In this document: one piece after another, positions 1-8,047 of the stretch
Layout: the number at the start of each line of letters is the position of its first letter
Position numbering within the stretch: position 1 is the first letter of the stretch
Assembly (NCBI GenBank): GCA_902491055.1
Contig: CABUGI010000027.1
Coordinates: 1-22,391 of the forward strand
From: an uncultured Collinsella sp.
GTDB taxonomy: Bacteria; Actinomycetota; Coriobacteriia; Coriobacteriales; Coriobacteriaceae
DNA: 22,391 nt
Direction of reading: 5' to 3'
The notes under the pieces: generated by a model
What the model was told of the DNA's origin: nothing
Database searches by the model: none
Seen by the model: the letters and a program-made list of their open reading frames with translations, nothing else
Position numbers and translations under genes: made by a program

Positions 1-1823
1 TGCATGGCCTTCTCGTGCGGGTCGCGCGCCACATAGATCGGCTCCATGGTGCGCGGGTCCACGCCGGTGTAGTACATGCACGTCGACATGGTGGACGGGG
101 TGGGGTAGAAGTCCTGCACCTGCTCGGGCATGTAGCCCATGTCGCGCACGGCTTCGGCAAGGTCCACGGCTTCCTTCATGGTTGAACCGGGGTGGCTCGA
201 GATCAGATACGGCACAACATACTGCTTGAGTCCATACTCGCGGTTCAGGCGCTCAAATTTGCGGCAGAACGCATCGTAGACGGCTCGGCTCGGCTTGCCC
301 ATCACGGACAGCACCGCGTCGCTCACGTGCTCGGGCGCCACGCGTAGCTGGCCCGAGACATGGTGTTCCAGCAGCTCGCGTAAAAACTCGTCCGAGGCAT
401 CGGCCATGGTGTAGTCAAAACGGATGCCGCTGCGCACGAAGACCTTCTTGACGCCCGGCAGCTGGCGCAGGTCGCGCAACAGCTGCGTGTAGCCGCTTTC
501 GTCGACCACCATGTTCTTGCATACGCTCGGCCACAGACAGCGCTTGTTCTTGCACACACCGTGCTTGAGCTGCTTGTCGCAGGCGGGGCGGCTAAAGTTG
601 GCCGTCGGTCCACCCACGTCGTTGATGTAGCCCTTAAACTCGGGATCGCGCGTGAGCAGCTCGGCCTCGCGCATGATCGAGTCGTGGCTGCGCATCTGCA
701 ACACGCGGCCCTGGTGGAAGGTGAGCGCGCAAAACGAGCACTCGCCAAAACAGCCGCGGTTGGAGCTAATGGAAAACTTGATCTCAGCAAAGGCCGGCAC
801 GCCGCCTGCCGCGTCGTAGTCGGGATGCCAATCGCGTGCGTAGGGGAGTTCGGCCACCTCGTCCATCTCGTCGGTGGTAAGTGTTGCCGACGGCGGGTTC
901 TGCACCACGTACACGCTGTTGGGATATGGCTCTACCAGGCGATGCCCGGTGATGGGGTCCATATTCTGCTGCTGCACGTTAAAGCTGCGGGCGTAGTTGA
1001 GCTTGTCGGCGGCAAGGTCGTCCCAGCTGGGCAGCAGGTCGTAGTCGTAGACCTCGTCGAGCGAACCCGTGCGGTAAACGGTGCCGTTGATATAGGTGAT
1101 CTGATCGACGGGCAGCCCCGCGTCGAGTGCGTCGGCGATCTCGACAATCGCGTGCTCGCCCATGCCGTAGATGAGGATGTCGGCGCCCGAGTCGAGCAGT
1201 ACCGAGCGCTTAAGCTTGTCCTGCCAGTAGTCGTAGTGGGCCAGACGGCGCAGGCTCGCCTCGATGCCGCCGATGATGATGGGAGCGTCCTTAAACGTCT
1301 GGCGGATGAGGTTGCCGTAGACCGTGACGGCGCGATTGGGACGGCGCCCCTCCTCGCCGCCGGGCGTGTAGGCGTCGGTGTGGCGGCGATGCTTGGTCAC
1401 CGAATAGTGGTTGACCATGGAGTCCATGTTGCCGGCACTGACGAGAAAGCCCAAGCGCGGCTCGCCGAGCACGGTGATGCTGGCGGGGTCGGTCCAGTTG
1501 GGTTGGCAGATGATGCCCACCTTGTAGCCGTGCGCGTCGAGTACGCGGCTGATGATGGCCATGCCAAAGCTGGGATGGTCCACATAGGCGTCGCCGCAGA
1601 TGTAGACAAAGTCGCACTGGTCCCAGCCGCGTGCATCCATGTCGGCTCGACTGACGGGGAGGAATTTATCGCGGCCCGGGCGCCAGGGGCGGGCGGGCGT
1701 CGCTTGGGAATGCTTGGCGCGGGCGACCGTGGCCTGCGCCTTGCCGCCGCGCTTTTGCTGCTGGCCCTGTTTGCCCTGCTGACTGCGCTGGTTGTTCTGA
1801 GCGTGCTGAGGCTTTTTTGCCAC
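1..1823 (-). CDS. YgiQ family radical SAM protein (C-terminus cut by window edge)
   Basis: Reading leftwards, 607 codons are open and the gene continues past base 1. Residues 358-365 read CFGECSFC, the CX3CX2C motif that binds the [4Fe-4S] cluster of radical SAM enzymes, placed mid-protein as in the YgiQ (UPF0313) family. The N-terminal half has the family's cobalamin-binding-like region (GDAYVDHPSFG near residue 75), and the visible end reads DPHEKAM, a typical YgiQ segment. The substrate of this family is unknown. The start is GTG at 1823, with GGGAGGG 4 bases upstream. The first 50 or so residues are a low-complexity tail rich in Gln, Lys and Arg, probably disordered. It diverges from the DUF1275 gene. 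Family assignment is firm, function open. Confidence 0.93.
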   Translation of the reverse strand, partial: MAKKPQHAQNNQRSQQGKQGQQQKRGGKAQATVARAKHSQATPARPWRPGRDKFLPVSRADMDARGWDQCDFVYICGDAYVDHPSFGMAIISRVLDAHGYKVGIICQPNWTDPASITVLGEPRLGFLVSAGNMDSMVNHYSVTKHRRHTDAYTPGGEEGRRPNRAVTVYGNLIRQTFKDAPIIIGGIEASLRRLAHYDYWQDKLKRSVLLDSGADILIYGMGEHAIVEIADALDAGLPVDQITYINGTVYRTGSLDEVYDYDLLPSWDDLAADKLNYARSFNVQQQNMDPITGHRLVEPYPNSVYVVQNPPSATLTTDEMDEVAELPYARDWHPDYDAAGGVPAFAEIKFSISSNRGCFGECSFCALTFHQGRVLQMRSHDSIMREAELLTRDPEFKGYINDVGGPTANFSRPACDKQLKHGVCKNKRCLWPSVCKNMVVDESGYTQLLRDLRQLPGVKKVFVRSGIRFDYTMADASDEFLRELLEHHVSGQLRVAPEHVSDAVLSVMGKPSRAVYDAFCRKFERLNREYGLKQYVVPYLISSHPGSTMKEAVDLAEAVRDMGYMPEQVQDFYPTPSTMSTCMYYTGVDPRTMEPIYVARDPHEKAM

Positions 1824-1861
1824 GATCCCTCCCGGTGTCTGTATGCTGCACGTAATTGTAA

Positions 1862-1894
1862 CCAGTCTTTTTGGGACGGAGCTAAAAAGACTGG
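1862..1894. repeat. Hairpin with GGGACGGAGC loop, copy 1
   Basis: Two perfect 11-base arms (CCAGTCTTTTT at 1862-1872 and AAAAAGACTGG at 1884-1894) flank the loop GGGACGGAGCT. It lies in the 253-base divergent gap between the radical SAM gene and the DUF1275 gene. The same loop core sits in a different stem at 8487-8511. It is not an obvious terminator for either neighbour, because both genes point away from it. I saw no convincing promoter in the rest of this gap. Confidence 0.7.
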
Positions 1895-2076
1895 GGGAGT
1901 ACATGGGCTGGCGGATCGGCGTGCCGATGCGGGCGCCGTTTGTTTCCAGACTGTGTATCCCCGTGTCGAAGGAGCCGTCTCGCGCGCACGCCATGTTGTC
2001 AATGGGTTACAGTATGAACGGCGGTTATGTTTCCGCCAACGCACGAGAGGGTCGTCAACAAGGAGGATGCACGACG

Positions 2077-2793
2077 ATGCAGCGTGCCAAACAGATATCG
2101 GAGTCCATCGAACTGGGCATTATCCTGGCGCTCGCCGGCGGCTTTATGGATGTGTATTCGTACATTGGGCGCGACCATGTTTTCGCAAACGCGCAGACGG
2201 GCAACATCCTGCTTGTGGGCGTGAGCATCTCGGAGGGCAATTGGACACTTGCGGGGCGCTACTTCTTCCCTGTGGTGTCGTTTGCCGTGGGCATTATGCT
2301 TGCCGACCTGGTACACGAACGGTTTGGCAGTGTGATTCACTGGCGCCAGGTGACGGTGTTCTTTGAAGCCGTCATCTTGCTGGGCGTGAGCTTTATCCCC
2401 GGTGGCGGTTACAACCTGCTCGCCAACTGCCTCACTTCGTTTGCCTGCGGCATGCAGGTCGAGAGCTTCCGCAAGATTCACGGTCATGGCATCGCTACGA
2501 CCATGTGCATCGGCAACTTGCGCAACGCGCTGCAAAACGTGGACGATTACATCATCACCCACAGGCGCGGCTTTTTGGAAAACGGCCTGCTGTACTTTGG
2601 CGTGATCTTTACCTTTGTGTTTGGCGCCGTGTTGGGCAACTGGTGTATTGAGCGCATGGGCCTGCACGCCATCGTCGTGGCGAGCTTGCTGCTGTTTGTC
2701 GCGTTTGCCATCATGTTCATCGACCGCGAGCGCGACTTGCGCTTACGCTGGAAGGTTGCGGCCGAGGCTTGGAAAGAGGGCTGTCGAAAGTAA
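2077..2793 (+). CDS. YoaK/DUF1275 family membrane protein
   Basis: A 238-residue, strongly hydrophobic protein with about six predicted membrane segments. The N-terminal part (LALAGGFMDVYSYIG near residue 17, followed by FANAQTGNILL) is the signature of the DUF1275/YoaK family, and the length fits. The family is a set of inner-membrane proteins without a settled role; transport is often suggested. ATG 2077 is chosen because AAGGAGG (2060-2066) lies upstream. The frame stays open back to 1843, but that extension has no ribosome site and is not hydrophobic. The gene is single and is followed by a clear terminator. Confidence 0.88.
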   Translation: MQRAKQISESIELGIILALAGGFMDVYSYIGRDHVFANAQTGNILLVGVSISEGNWTLAGRYFFPVVSFAVGIMLADLVHERFGSVIHWRQVTVFFEAVILLGVSFIPGGGYNLLANCLTSFACGMQVESFRKIHGHGIATTMCIGNLRNALQNVDDYIITHRRGFLENGLLYFGVIFTFVFGAVLGNWCIERMGLHAIVVASLLLFVAFAIMFIDRERDLRLRWKVAAEAWKEGCRK

Positions 2794-2799
2794 CCGAAT

Positions 2800-2835
2800 G
2801 CGGCAAAGGGGCTGTCCCTTTGCCGCAATATTTTT
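2800..2835 (+). terminator. Rho-independent terminator after the DUF1275 gene
   Basis: Perfect 11-base stem, GCGGCAAAGGG (2800-2810) with CCCTTTGCCGC (2816-2826), loop GCTGT, followed by AATATTTTT. It starts 7 bases after the stop codon. Confidence 0.85.
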
Positions 2836-2843
2836 CATCACCT

Positions 2844-2904
2844 GTTGAAACGCTTTAACAAATTTGACGTTCTCACGCGTTTTTTGTTTCAAAAGCGTTA
2901 GGAT
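2844..2904 (+). promoter_or_regulatory. Possible promoter and LacI-type operators upstream of fucO
   Basis: TTGACG at 2864-2869 is a candidate -35 box; no good -10 lies at the right distance (TTTCAA at 2887-2892 is weak). Two related boxes flank it: TTGAAACGCTTTAA (2845-2858) and, in inverse orientation, GTTTCAAAAGCGTT (2886-2899). They share the core AACGCTTT, the kind of CG-centred imperfect palindrome bound by LacI-family repressors and CcpA. Regulation by such a protein is inference; no such regulator gene lies in the window. Confidence 0.35.
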
Positions 2905-2958
2905 GGGACTCATAGCGTGGGGCGTAATGGGTGCCCCGCACACGATGGGAGGCTATCA

Positions 2959-4125
2959 ATGGCTAATCGTTTCGTTCTCAACACCATTTCTTATCATGGT
3001 TCCGGCGCCATCAAGGAGATCCCCGGCGAGCTCCAGCGTCGCGGCTACAAGAAGATCTTCGTCTGCTCCGACCCCGATCTGGTCAAGTTCGGCGTTACCG
3101 CTAAGGTGACCGACGAGCTCGACGCTGCCGGCATCGCTTGGAGCCTCTACTCCGAGATCAAGCCCAACCCCACTATCCAGAACGTCAAGGACGGCGTCGA
3201 GGCCTTCAAGGCCGCCGAGGCTGACGCTATCGTGACCATCGGTGGCGGCTCCTCCATGGACACCGCTAAGGCCATTGGCATCATCATCAACAACCCCGAG
3301 TTCGCCGATGTCCGCAGCCTCGAGGGCGTTGCTCCCACTAAGAACCACGCCGTGTTCACCATCGCTGTGCCGACGACCGCCGGTACCGCTGCCGAGGTGA
3401 CCATCAACTACGTCATCACCGACCCCGAGAAGGTCCGCAAGTTCGTGTGCGTCGACACCAACGACGCCCCCGAGGTCGCCGTCGTCGACCCCGACATGAT
3501 GGCTTCCATGCCCGCCGGCCTGACCGCCTCCACCGGCATGGACGCTCTGACCCACGCCATCGAGGGCTATACCACCAAGGGCGCTTGGGAGCTCTCCGAC
3601 ATGTTCCACTTTGAGGCTATTAAGCTGATCAGCGAGAACCTGCGCGACTCTGTCGCCGAGGCCAAGTCCGGCCAGCCCGGCTCCGGCCGTGAGGGCATGG
3701 CCCTTGGCCAGTATGTCGCCGGCATGGGCTTCTCCAATGTCGGCCTGGGTATCGACCATGCAATGGCTCACACCCTGTCCGCTCACTACGACACCCCGCA
3801 CGGCGTCGCCTGCGCCATGCTGCTGCCGATCGCCATGGAGTTCAACAAGCCGGTTTGCGCCGAGCGCCTGGCCAAGGTCGCCGTCGCTATGGGCGTTGAC
3901 ACCACGGGCATGAGCACCGACGAGGCCGCCGACGCCGCTATCGCCGCCGTCAAGCAGCTTTCCGCCGACGTGAACATCCCGCACGTCTGCGAGGCCATGA
4001 AGGCTGACGAGATCGAGGTCCTGGCCAAGGACGCCATGGCCGACGCCTGCTTCCCGGGCAACCCGCGCGAGGCGACGCTCGACGACGTCATTGAGCTCTT
4101 CAAGAAGATCTGCCCGGCTGCCTAA
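2959..4125 (+). CDS. fucO: Lactaldehyde reductase, iron-containing alcohol dehydrogenase (FucO type)
   Basis: A 388-residue group III alcohol dehydrogenase, close in length and sequence to E. coli FucO. It should reduce L-lactaldehyde to 1,2-propanediol with NADH in fermentation of fucose or rhamnose; a broader alcohol/aldehyde role is possible. The nucleotide-binding loop GGGS is at 95-98. The expected iron ligands are D195, H199, H267 and H281, matching E. coli D196, H200, H263 and H277 in order and surroundings. Long stretches match the FucO subgroup rather than butanol dehydrogenases (NNPEFADVRSLEG, PTTAGTAAEVTINYVITD, GQYVAGMGFSNVGLG). The start is ATG 2959 with GGGAGG 6 bases upstream; upstream in-frame codons have no ribosome site. 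No other fucose or rhamnose gene lies nearby. Its codons are very strongly biased (GCC, AAG, ATC, CGC), suggesting high expression. Confidence 0.92.
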   Translation: MANRFVLNTISYHGSGAIKEIPGELQRRGYKKIFVCSDPDLVKFGVTAKVTDELDAAGIAWSLYSEIKPNPTIQNVKDGVEAFKAAEADAIVTIGGGSSMDTAKAIGIIINNPEFADVRSLEGVAPTKNHAVFTIAVPTTAGTAAEVTINYVITDPEKVRKFVCVDTNDAPEVAVVDPDMMASMPAGLTASTGMDALTHAIEGYTTKGAWELSDMFHFEAIKLISENLRDSVAEAKSGQPGSGREGMALGQYVAGMGFSNVGLGIDHAMAHTLSAHYDTPHGVACAMLLPIAMEFNKPVCAERLAKVAVAMGVDTTGMSTDEAADAAIAAVKQLSADVNIPHVCEAMKADEIEVLAKDAMADACFPGNPREATLDDVIELFKKICPAA

Positions 4126-4132
4126 CTTGGTT

Positions 4133-4262
4133 CGGCGGGCCCCTGCCCGTTAGCCCCACAATCGTCCTCGGACATGTCGGAGGCCCCGCTGCGCACTACG
4201 TGCGGCGGGGCCCCCTTCTGTCCTGCGGAAAGATTGTGGGGCTAACGGGCAGGGGCCCGCCG
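4133..4262. repeat. 130-base element with 31-base perfect terminal inverted arms
   Basis: The left arm 4133-4163 and right arm 4232-4262 are exact reverse complements over 31 bases. The 68-base interior holds a second hairpin, GGCCCCGC...GCAC (4182-4196) with GTGCGGCGGGGCC (4200-4212), and the palindrome GACATGTC. It begins 7 bases after the fucO stop. No T-run follows either arm, so it is not a standard intrinsic terminator, though so strong a structure could stop polymerase or protect the fucO mRNA 3' end. It could also be a miniature inverted-repeat element; I see no clear target-site duplication. Confidence 0.85.
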
Positions 4263-4381
4263 GCTCGTTATCGTGGCGGGCGCAGTTCTGAAGAGCTCGA
4301 TGGGTCATCTCGCTAGGTAAAAAGATGGTTCGCGGTGGTATCGTTGCTGTGGGTTTAATTTGATATGAAAGGGTGATTTTG

Positions 4382-5410
4382 GTGTCCAAGATGGATTCTA
4401 CGCTCTCCTATATTACTGACCAGTTGAAGGCGCTTACCTCGATTGCTTCGCCTACGGGCTATACCCGTGCGGCGACTGATTATCTGATGGAGACGTTGCG
4501 CGATATGGGCTTTGGGCCCGAGCGTTCTAACAAGGGTAATGTGCTCGTTGAGCTTGGCGGCGAGGGCGAGCCGCTTGTGTTGGCGAGCCATGTCGATACC
4601 CTGGGCGCCATGGTGCGTTCCATTAAGGACAATGGTCGCCTGCGCCCCACGACCCTCGGTGGGCATCAGTGGTCTACGGCCGATGGCGAGAACTGCACCG
4701 TCTACACGCGCGACGGCAATGTCTACACGGGCGTGGTTCTTAACACCGAGCCTTCGGCGCACGTGGCCGACGAGCCGGTCAAGACCATCGAGAAGAACAT
4801 GGAGATCTTGCTCGACGAGAACGTCGACAGCAAGGACGATGTGCTCGAGCTGGGTATTCAGACCGGCGACATCATCGCTATGGATCCTCGCACGACGGTG
4901 ACGGAGAGCGGCTACATTAAGAGCCGCTTCCTGGATGACAAGCTATCGGCCGCCATTTTGTTGGGCTTGGCGCGTGCCGTCGCCGCTGGCGAGGTGACGC
5001 TTTCGCGTAAGGTTTCGCTGCTCTTTACCGTGTACGAGGAGGTGGGCCACGGCGGCGCCTTCGTGCCGGCCGACACGCGCGAGATGATCAGCGTTGACAT
5101 GGGCTGCGTGGGCGACGACCTAGGCTGCACCGAGCACATGGTGTCGATCTGCGCCAAGGATTCGGGCGGTCCGTACAACTACGACCTGGTGACGGCGCTG
5201 TCCAATATCGCGCGCGAGCTTGAGCTCGATTACGCTATCGACGTGTATCCGCATTACGGTTCGGACGTCGAAGCCACGCTCTCTGCCGGCTACGACATTC
5301 GCCATGGTCTGATCGGCCCCGGCGTGTATGCGAGCCACAACTACGAGCGTAGCCACATGGACGGCGTGCGCAACACCTTCGAGCTCGTCCGCGCCTACGT
5401 ACAGCGCTAG
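4382..5410 (+). CDS. M42 family metallopeptidase (glutamyl/deblocking aminopeptidase-like)
   Basis: A 342-residue protein with the M42 fold, a cytoplasmic two-metal aminopeptidase family that trims short peptides in large assemblies. Visible metal-site elements in order are H70-V-D72 (LASHVDT), the FLDDK motif with D185/D186, E219-E220 in VYEEVGHGG (general base plus ligand), D239 in SVDMG, and H319 near the end. Length is normal. The start is taken as GTG 4382, because GAAAGGG (4367-4373) is well spaced for it. GTG 4373 overlaps that ribosome site, and ATG 4391 is 17 bases from it. The gene stands alone, and substrate preference cannot be read from the sequence. Some relatives in the family are annotated as endoglucanases, which is probably misannotation. 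Confidence 0.88.
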   Translation: MSKMDSTLSYITDQLKALTSIASPTGYTRAATDYLMETLRDMGFGPERSNKGNVLVELGGEGEPLVLASHVDTLGAMVRSIKDNGRLRPTTLGGHQWSTADGENCTVYTRDGNVYTGVVLNTEPSAHVADEPVKTIEKNMEILLDENVDSKDDVLELGIQTGDIIAMDPRTTVTESGYIKSRFLDDKLSAAILLGLARAVAAGEVTLSRKVSLLFTVYEEVGHGGAFVPADTREMISVDMGCVGDDLGCTEHMVSICAKDSGGPYNYDLVTALSNIARELELDYAIDVYPHYGSDVEATLSAGYDIRHGLIGPGVYASHNYERSHMDGVRNTFELVRAYVQR

Positions 5411-5418
5411 CGATGCAG

Positions 5419-5460
5419 CGGCCTCGGCTGATACGGCAGTACCGACCGAGGCCGTCCTCT
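5419..5460 (+). terminator. Possible terminator hairpin after the M42 gene
   Basis: Nine-base perfect stem, CGGCCTCGG (5419-5427) with CCGAGGCCG (5446-5454), 18-base loop, followed by the weakly T-rich TCCTCTCT. The poor T-run lowers confidence. Confidence 0.45.
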
Positions 5461-5462
5461 CT

Positions 5463-5531
5463 AAGTTGCGGTGAAATAGGGACTGTTTGGCGGTTTTAAA
5501 CGCTTAAACAGTCCCTATTTCACCGCAACTT
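5463..5531. repeat. GGACTGTTT palindrome, copy 1
   Basis: Perfect 26-base arms, 5463-5488 and 5506-5531, around a 17-base centre. The arm contains TTGCGGTGAAATAGGGACTG. It lies between the converging ends of the M42 gene and mnmA. A second copy of the same family is at 16573-16635. No T-run follows on either strand, so it is a repeat element rather than a plain terminator, though it may still limit convergent transcription. Confidence 0.85.
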
Positions 5532-5546
5532 ATGAAGGGGATGGGG

Positions 5547-6647
5547 CTACTTGATGGCGCCGGTCACGGTACCGCCGCCCAAGACGACGTCGCCGTGGTA
5601 GACGACGACGGCCTGGCCGGGGGCGATGGCTCGCTGCGGCTCGTCAAAAGTCAGTAGCATTTGTCCGTCGGCGCCACGTGTAAGAGTCGCTGCCTGATCC
5701 TTTTGATGGTAGCGGTACTTGGCGCCCACGCGAATGCCGCCGTCATCGAGCTCTGCCTCCATGCGGTCGGCAGGGGCGCTCCAGATCCAGTCGTCGGCCG
5801 TGAGTGCTGTGGCCGTTAGGTCCTCGGCCTCGCCCAGATGCACGGTGTTGTTGGCGGCATCGACGCCTGTCACGTATACGGGATGCGCCATCGCTACGCC
5901 CAAACCCTTGCGCTGGCCGATGGTATAGCGCAGTGCGCCGTTGTGGCGCCCGACCACGCTGCCGTCGCGCCATACGATGTCGCCCGGTGCAGCGGCATGT
6001 CCGCAGCGGCGCTCGATATAGCCCGCGTAGTCACCGTCTGGAATAAAGCAGATGTCCTCGCTTTCGGCCTTCTGGGCGTTGGTAAAGCCTTGCTCGGCGG
6101 CTATGCGGCGCACGTCGCGCTCTTTGTCTAGGCCTGCCAGCGGAAAGATCGTGTGCGCCAGGCGCTCCTGCGTAAGCGAATATAAAAAGTAGCTCTGGTC
6201 CTTTTTGGGATCTTCGCCGCGATGCAGCTGCCAGGTGCCGTCTACTGTCTGGCTTGTTTTGGCGTAATGACCCGTTGCGATGTAGTCGCAGCCCATGTCC
6301 AGCGCCGCACCGAGCAACGCGCCAAACTTTATGTGGCGGTTGCAGATGATGCACGGGTTGGGCGTCAGCCCCTCCTGGTAGGCGTTCACAAAGCGCTCGA
6401 TAACGCTGTGGTCGAAGGTCTGCTGCAAGTCGAGCACATGGTGGGGTATCCCCAGACGCTCGGCGACGGCCTTCGCATCGGCGATGTCGCGGTCGACCTT
6501 ACTCATGCCCGTGGCGGGATCGGGCGCGGGGCAGGTGAGGCGCATGGTGGCGCCGACGCATTCGTAGCCCTGGCTTTTGAGCAGGTACGCGGTCACGCTG
6601 GAATCGACGCCGCCGCTCATGGCGACGAGCACGCGCTTGTTGTGCAT
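5547..6647 (-). CDS. mnmA: tRNA-specific 2-thiouridylase MnmA
   Basis: A 366-residue protein of normal length for MnmA, the cytoplasmic enzyme that puts sulfur on C2 of wobble uridine-34 in tRNAs for Lys, Glu and Gln, using ATP and a persulfide relay. The PP-loop SGGVDSS is at residues 11-17. The catalytic cysteines are C99 in NPCIICN and C200 in ESEDICFIP. ATGHYAK (124-130) and KDQSYFLY (149-156) are further family signatures. ATG 6647 is preceded by AAGGAG (6662-6657). It lies downstream of cysK on the same strand, with a terminator between. No cysteine desulfurase gene, the usual sulfur donor, is in the window. Confidence 0.97.
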   Translation of the reverse strand: MHNKRVLVAMSGGVDSSVTAYLLKSQGYECVGATMRLTCPAPDPATGMSKVDRDIADAKAVAERLGIPHHVLDLQQTFDHSVIERFVNAYQEGLTPNPCIICNRHIKFGALLGAALDMGCDYIATGHYAKTSQTVDGTWQLHRGEDPKKDQSYFLYSLTQERLAHTIFPLAGLDKERDVRRIAAEQGFTNAQKAESEDICFIPDGDYAGYIERRCGHAAAPGDIVWRDGSVVGRHNGALRYTIGQRKGLGVAMAHPVYVTGVDAANNTVHLGEAEDLTATALTADDWIWSAPADRMEAELDDGGIRVGAKYRYHQKDQAATLTRGADGQMLLTFDEPQRAIAPGQAVVVYHGDVVLGGGTVTGAIK

Positions 6648-6676
6648 GGGGAGGTTCTCCTTGGTGGCATGTGGCC

Positions 6677-6715
6677 AAAAAAGAAAAGCGGCGCGGGAGG
6701 CTGGTTCCGCGCCGC
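6677..6715 (-). terminator. Rho-independent terminator after cysK (minus strand)
   Basis: Read on the minus strand, the perfect 9-base stem GCGGCGCGG (6715-6707) with CCGCGCCGC (6696-6688) is followed by TTTTCTTTTTT (6687-6677). It separates cysK from mnmA, so mnmA depends on read-through or its own promoter. Confidence 0.85.
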
Positions 6716-6827
6716 AGACATTGTAGCAAGTTCGGGCGTCTCGTGGGACACCCTGATTGGATGGGCTCAGACTGCCGGGAGAGAGGAGACCGGCTCGTCC
6801 GTGGGCTCAACCTATGGGCGACAGGCC

Positions 6828-7794
6828 CTAGTCCTGGAACAGTGCCGTGGACAGGTAGCGCTCGCCGGTGTCGGCGAGCAGCGCCACGATGGTCTTGCCC
6901 TCGTTCTCGGGGCGCTTGGCCAGCTGCAGCGCGGCCCACACGGCGGCGCCGGACGAAATGCCCACGAGCACGCCCTCCTTGTGGCCCACGGCGCGGCCGG
7001 TCGCAAAGGCGTCGTCGTTCTCGACGGGGATGATCTCGTCATAGACCTGGGTGTCGAGGACGTCGGGCACAAAGCCGGCGCCGATACCCTGGATCTTGTG
7101 CGGGCCGGCTTGGCCCTTAGAGAGCACCGGGGAAGTGGCGGGCTCAACGGCGACGACCTGAATCTCGGGGTTCTGCTCCTTGAGGAACTCGCCCACGCCG
7201 GTCACGGTACCACCGGTGCCAACGCCGGCGACGAAGATGTCGACCTCGCCGTCGGTGTCATCCCAGATCTCGCTCGCCGTCGGTGTCATCCCAGATCTCG
7301 GGGCCGGTCGTGGCCTTGTGGATGGCGGGGTTGGCGGGGTTCACAAACTGGCCGGCGATAATGCTGTTGGGGGTCTCCTTCTGCAGCTCCTCGGCCTTGG
7401 CGATGGCGCCCTTCATGCCCTTGGAACCGTCGGTGAGCACGAGCTGTGCGCCATATGCCTGCATAAGCTTGCGGCGCTCCACGGACATGGTCTCGGGCAT
7501 GGTGATGATCACCTTGTAGCCGCGGGCAGCCGCCACCGAGGCGATGCCGACGCCGGTGTTGCCGCTCGTGGGCTCGATGATGGTGTAGTCGCCACCGCGC
7601 ACGAGCTTGCCGGCCTTCTCGGCCTCGTCGATCATGTTCTTGGCGACGCGGTCTTTGACGGAGCCGGCGGGGTTGAAGTATTCCAGCTTGACGAGCACGC
7701 GGGCCTTGAGGTCCTCATCGGCCTCAAAGTGAGTGAGCTCCAGAAGCGGGGTATGGCCGATAAGCTGATCGATGGACGTGTAAACGTTGCTCAT
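6828..7794 (-). pseudogene. cysK: Cysteine synthase CysK, frameshifted by a 28-bp tandem duplication
   Basis: O-acetylserine sulfhydrylase, the PLP enzyme making cysteine from O-acetylserine and sulfide. The 5' part (7794-7258) gives 178 residues with the PLP lysine K47 in NPAGSVKDR and the PTSGNTG loop, then ends with four off-frame residues. The 3' part (to 6828) holds GVGTGGT, the PLP-phosphate loop, and GISSGAA. Removing one 28-base copy restores a single 312-residue frame of normal CysK length (GPEIWDDTDGEVDIF across the joint), so the duplication alone breaks it. The truncated product lacks the phosphate loop and should be inactive. Both halves are otherwise intact, so the event is recent or a sequencing/assembly error. 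The start, ATG 7794, has GGAGG upstream. Confidence 0.93.
7245..7300. repeat. Exact 28-bp direct tandem duplication inside cysK
   Basis: 7245-7272 and 7273-7300 are identical over 28 bases with no spacer. The unit begins and ends in CTCG. As 28 is not a multiple of three, it shifts the cysK frame. Confidence 0.97.
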
Positions 7795-7866
7795 GGTGAA
7801 CCTCCAAAGTGTTCAAATGACTGGATACCGTGTGGTTTTACGGTGTGTGTAGCAGCGAAACCCACA

Positions 7867-7899
7867 AACCGTATAGGTTGTTCGTTTTGCTGTTGGCAA
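7867..7899 (-). promoter_or_regulatory. Probable cysK promoter with a palindrome over the -10
   Basis: On the minus strand, TTGCCA (7899-7894) and TATACG (7875-7870) are 18 bases apart, upstream of cysK. The plus-strand palindrome AACC-GTATA-GGTT (7867-7879) covers the -10 box, where a repressor could sit. A second small inverted repeat, ACCGT...ACGGT, lies closer to the gene, near 7828-7845. Binding by the adjacent Rrf2 regulator is a guess from position. Confidence 0.45.
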
Positions 7900-7983
7900 G
7901 CATAGTAGACACTAAAGCCTAGTAACGCAATAGGAAATAGAAGATTATTACGAGTCGATTAACCATCTTGACCGGAACGGGTA

Positions 7984-8011
7984 TTTTCAAAACCAATTTT
8001 TCGGCTAGAAT
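7984..8011 (+). promoter_or_regulatory. Possible promoter of the Rrf2 regulator
   Basis: TAGAAT (8006-8011) is a good -10 box. The best -35 is the weak TTTTCA (7984-7989), 16 bases away. The surrounding gap is distinctly AT-rich. Weak -35 boxes are common at regulated promoters. Confidence 0.4.
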
Positions 8012-8047
8012 TTCTACGGACTAAATGACCGAAAGGCAGCACTATAC

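Noticed and set aside
1984..2030. Promoter for the DUF1275 gene from TTGTCA near 1995
   Set aside because: No -10 box lies at 16-19 bases, so the match to the -35 consensus alone is not enough.
561..2366. A 601-codon plus-strand frame opposite the radical SAM gene, reaching into the DUF1275 gene
   Set aside because: It is a shadow of the minus-strand gene, whose CX3CX2C motif and ribosome site are clear; the plus frame has no family signature.
2956..3984. A 342-codon minus-strand frame opposite fucO
   Set aside because: Glycine, valine and histidine-rich shadow; fucO on the plus strand carries all catalytic motifs.
5463..5531. Bidirectional intrinsic terminator between the M42 gene and mnmA
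   Set aside because: No T-run follows the stem on either strand, and a homologous copy occurs between two same-strand genes.
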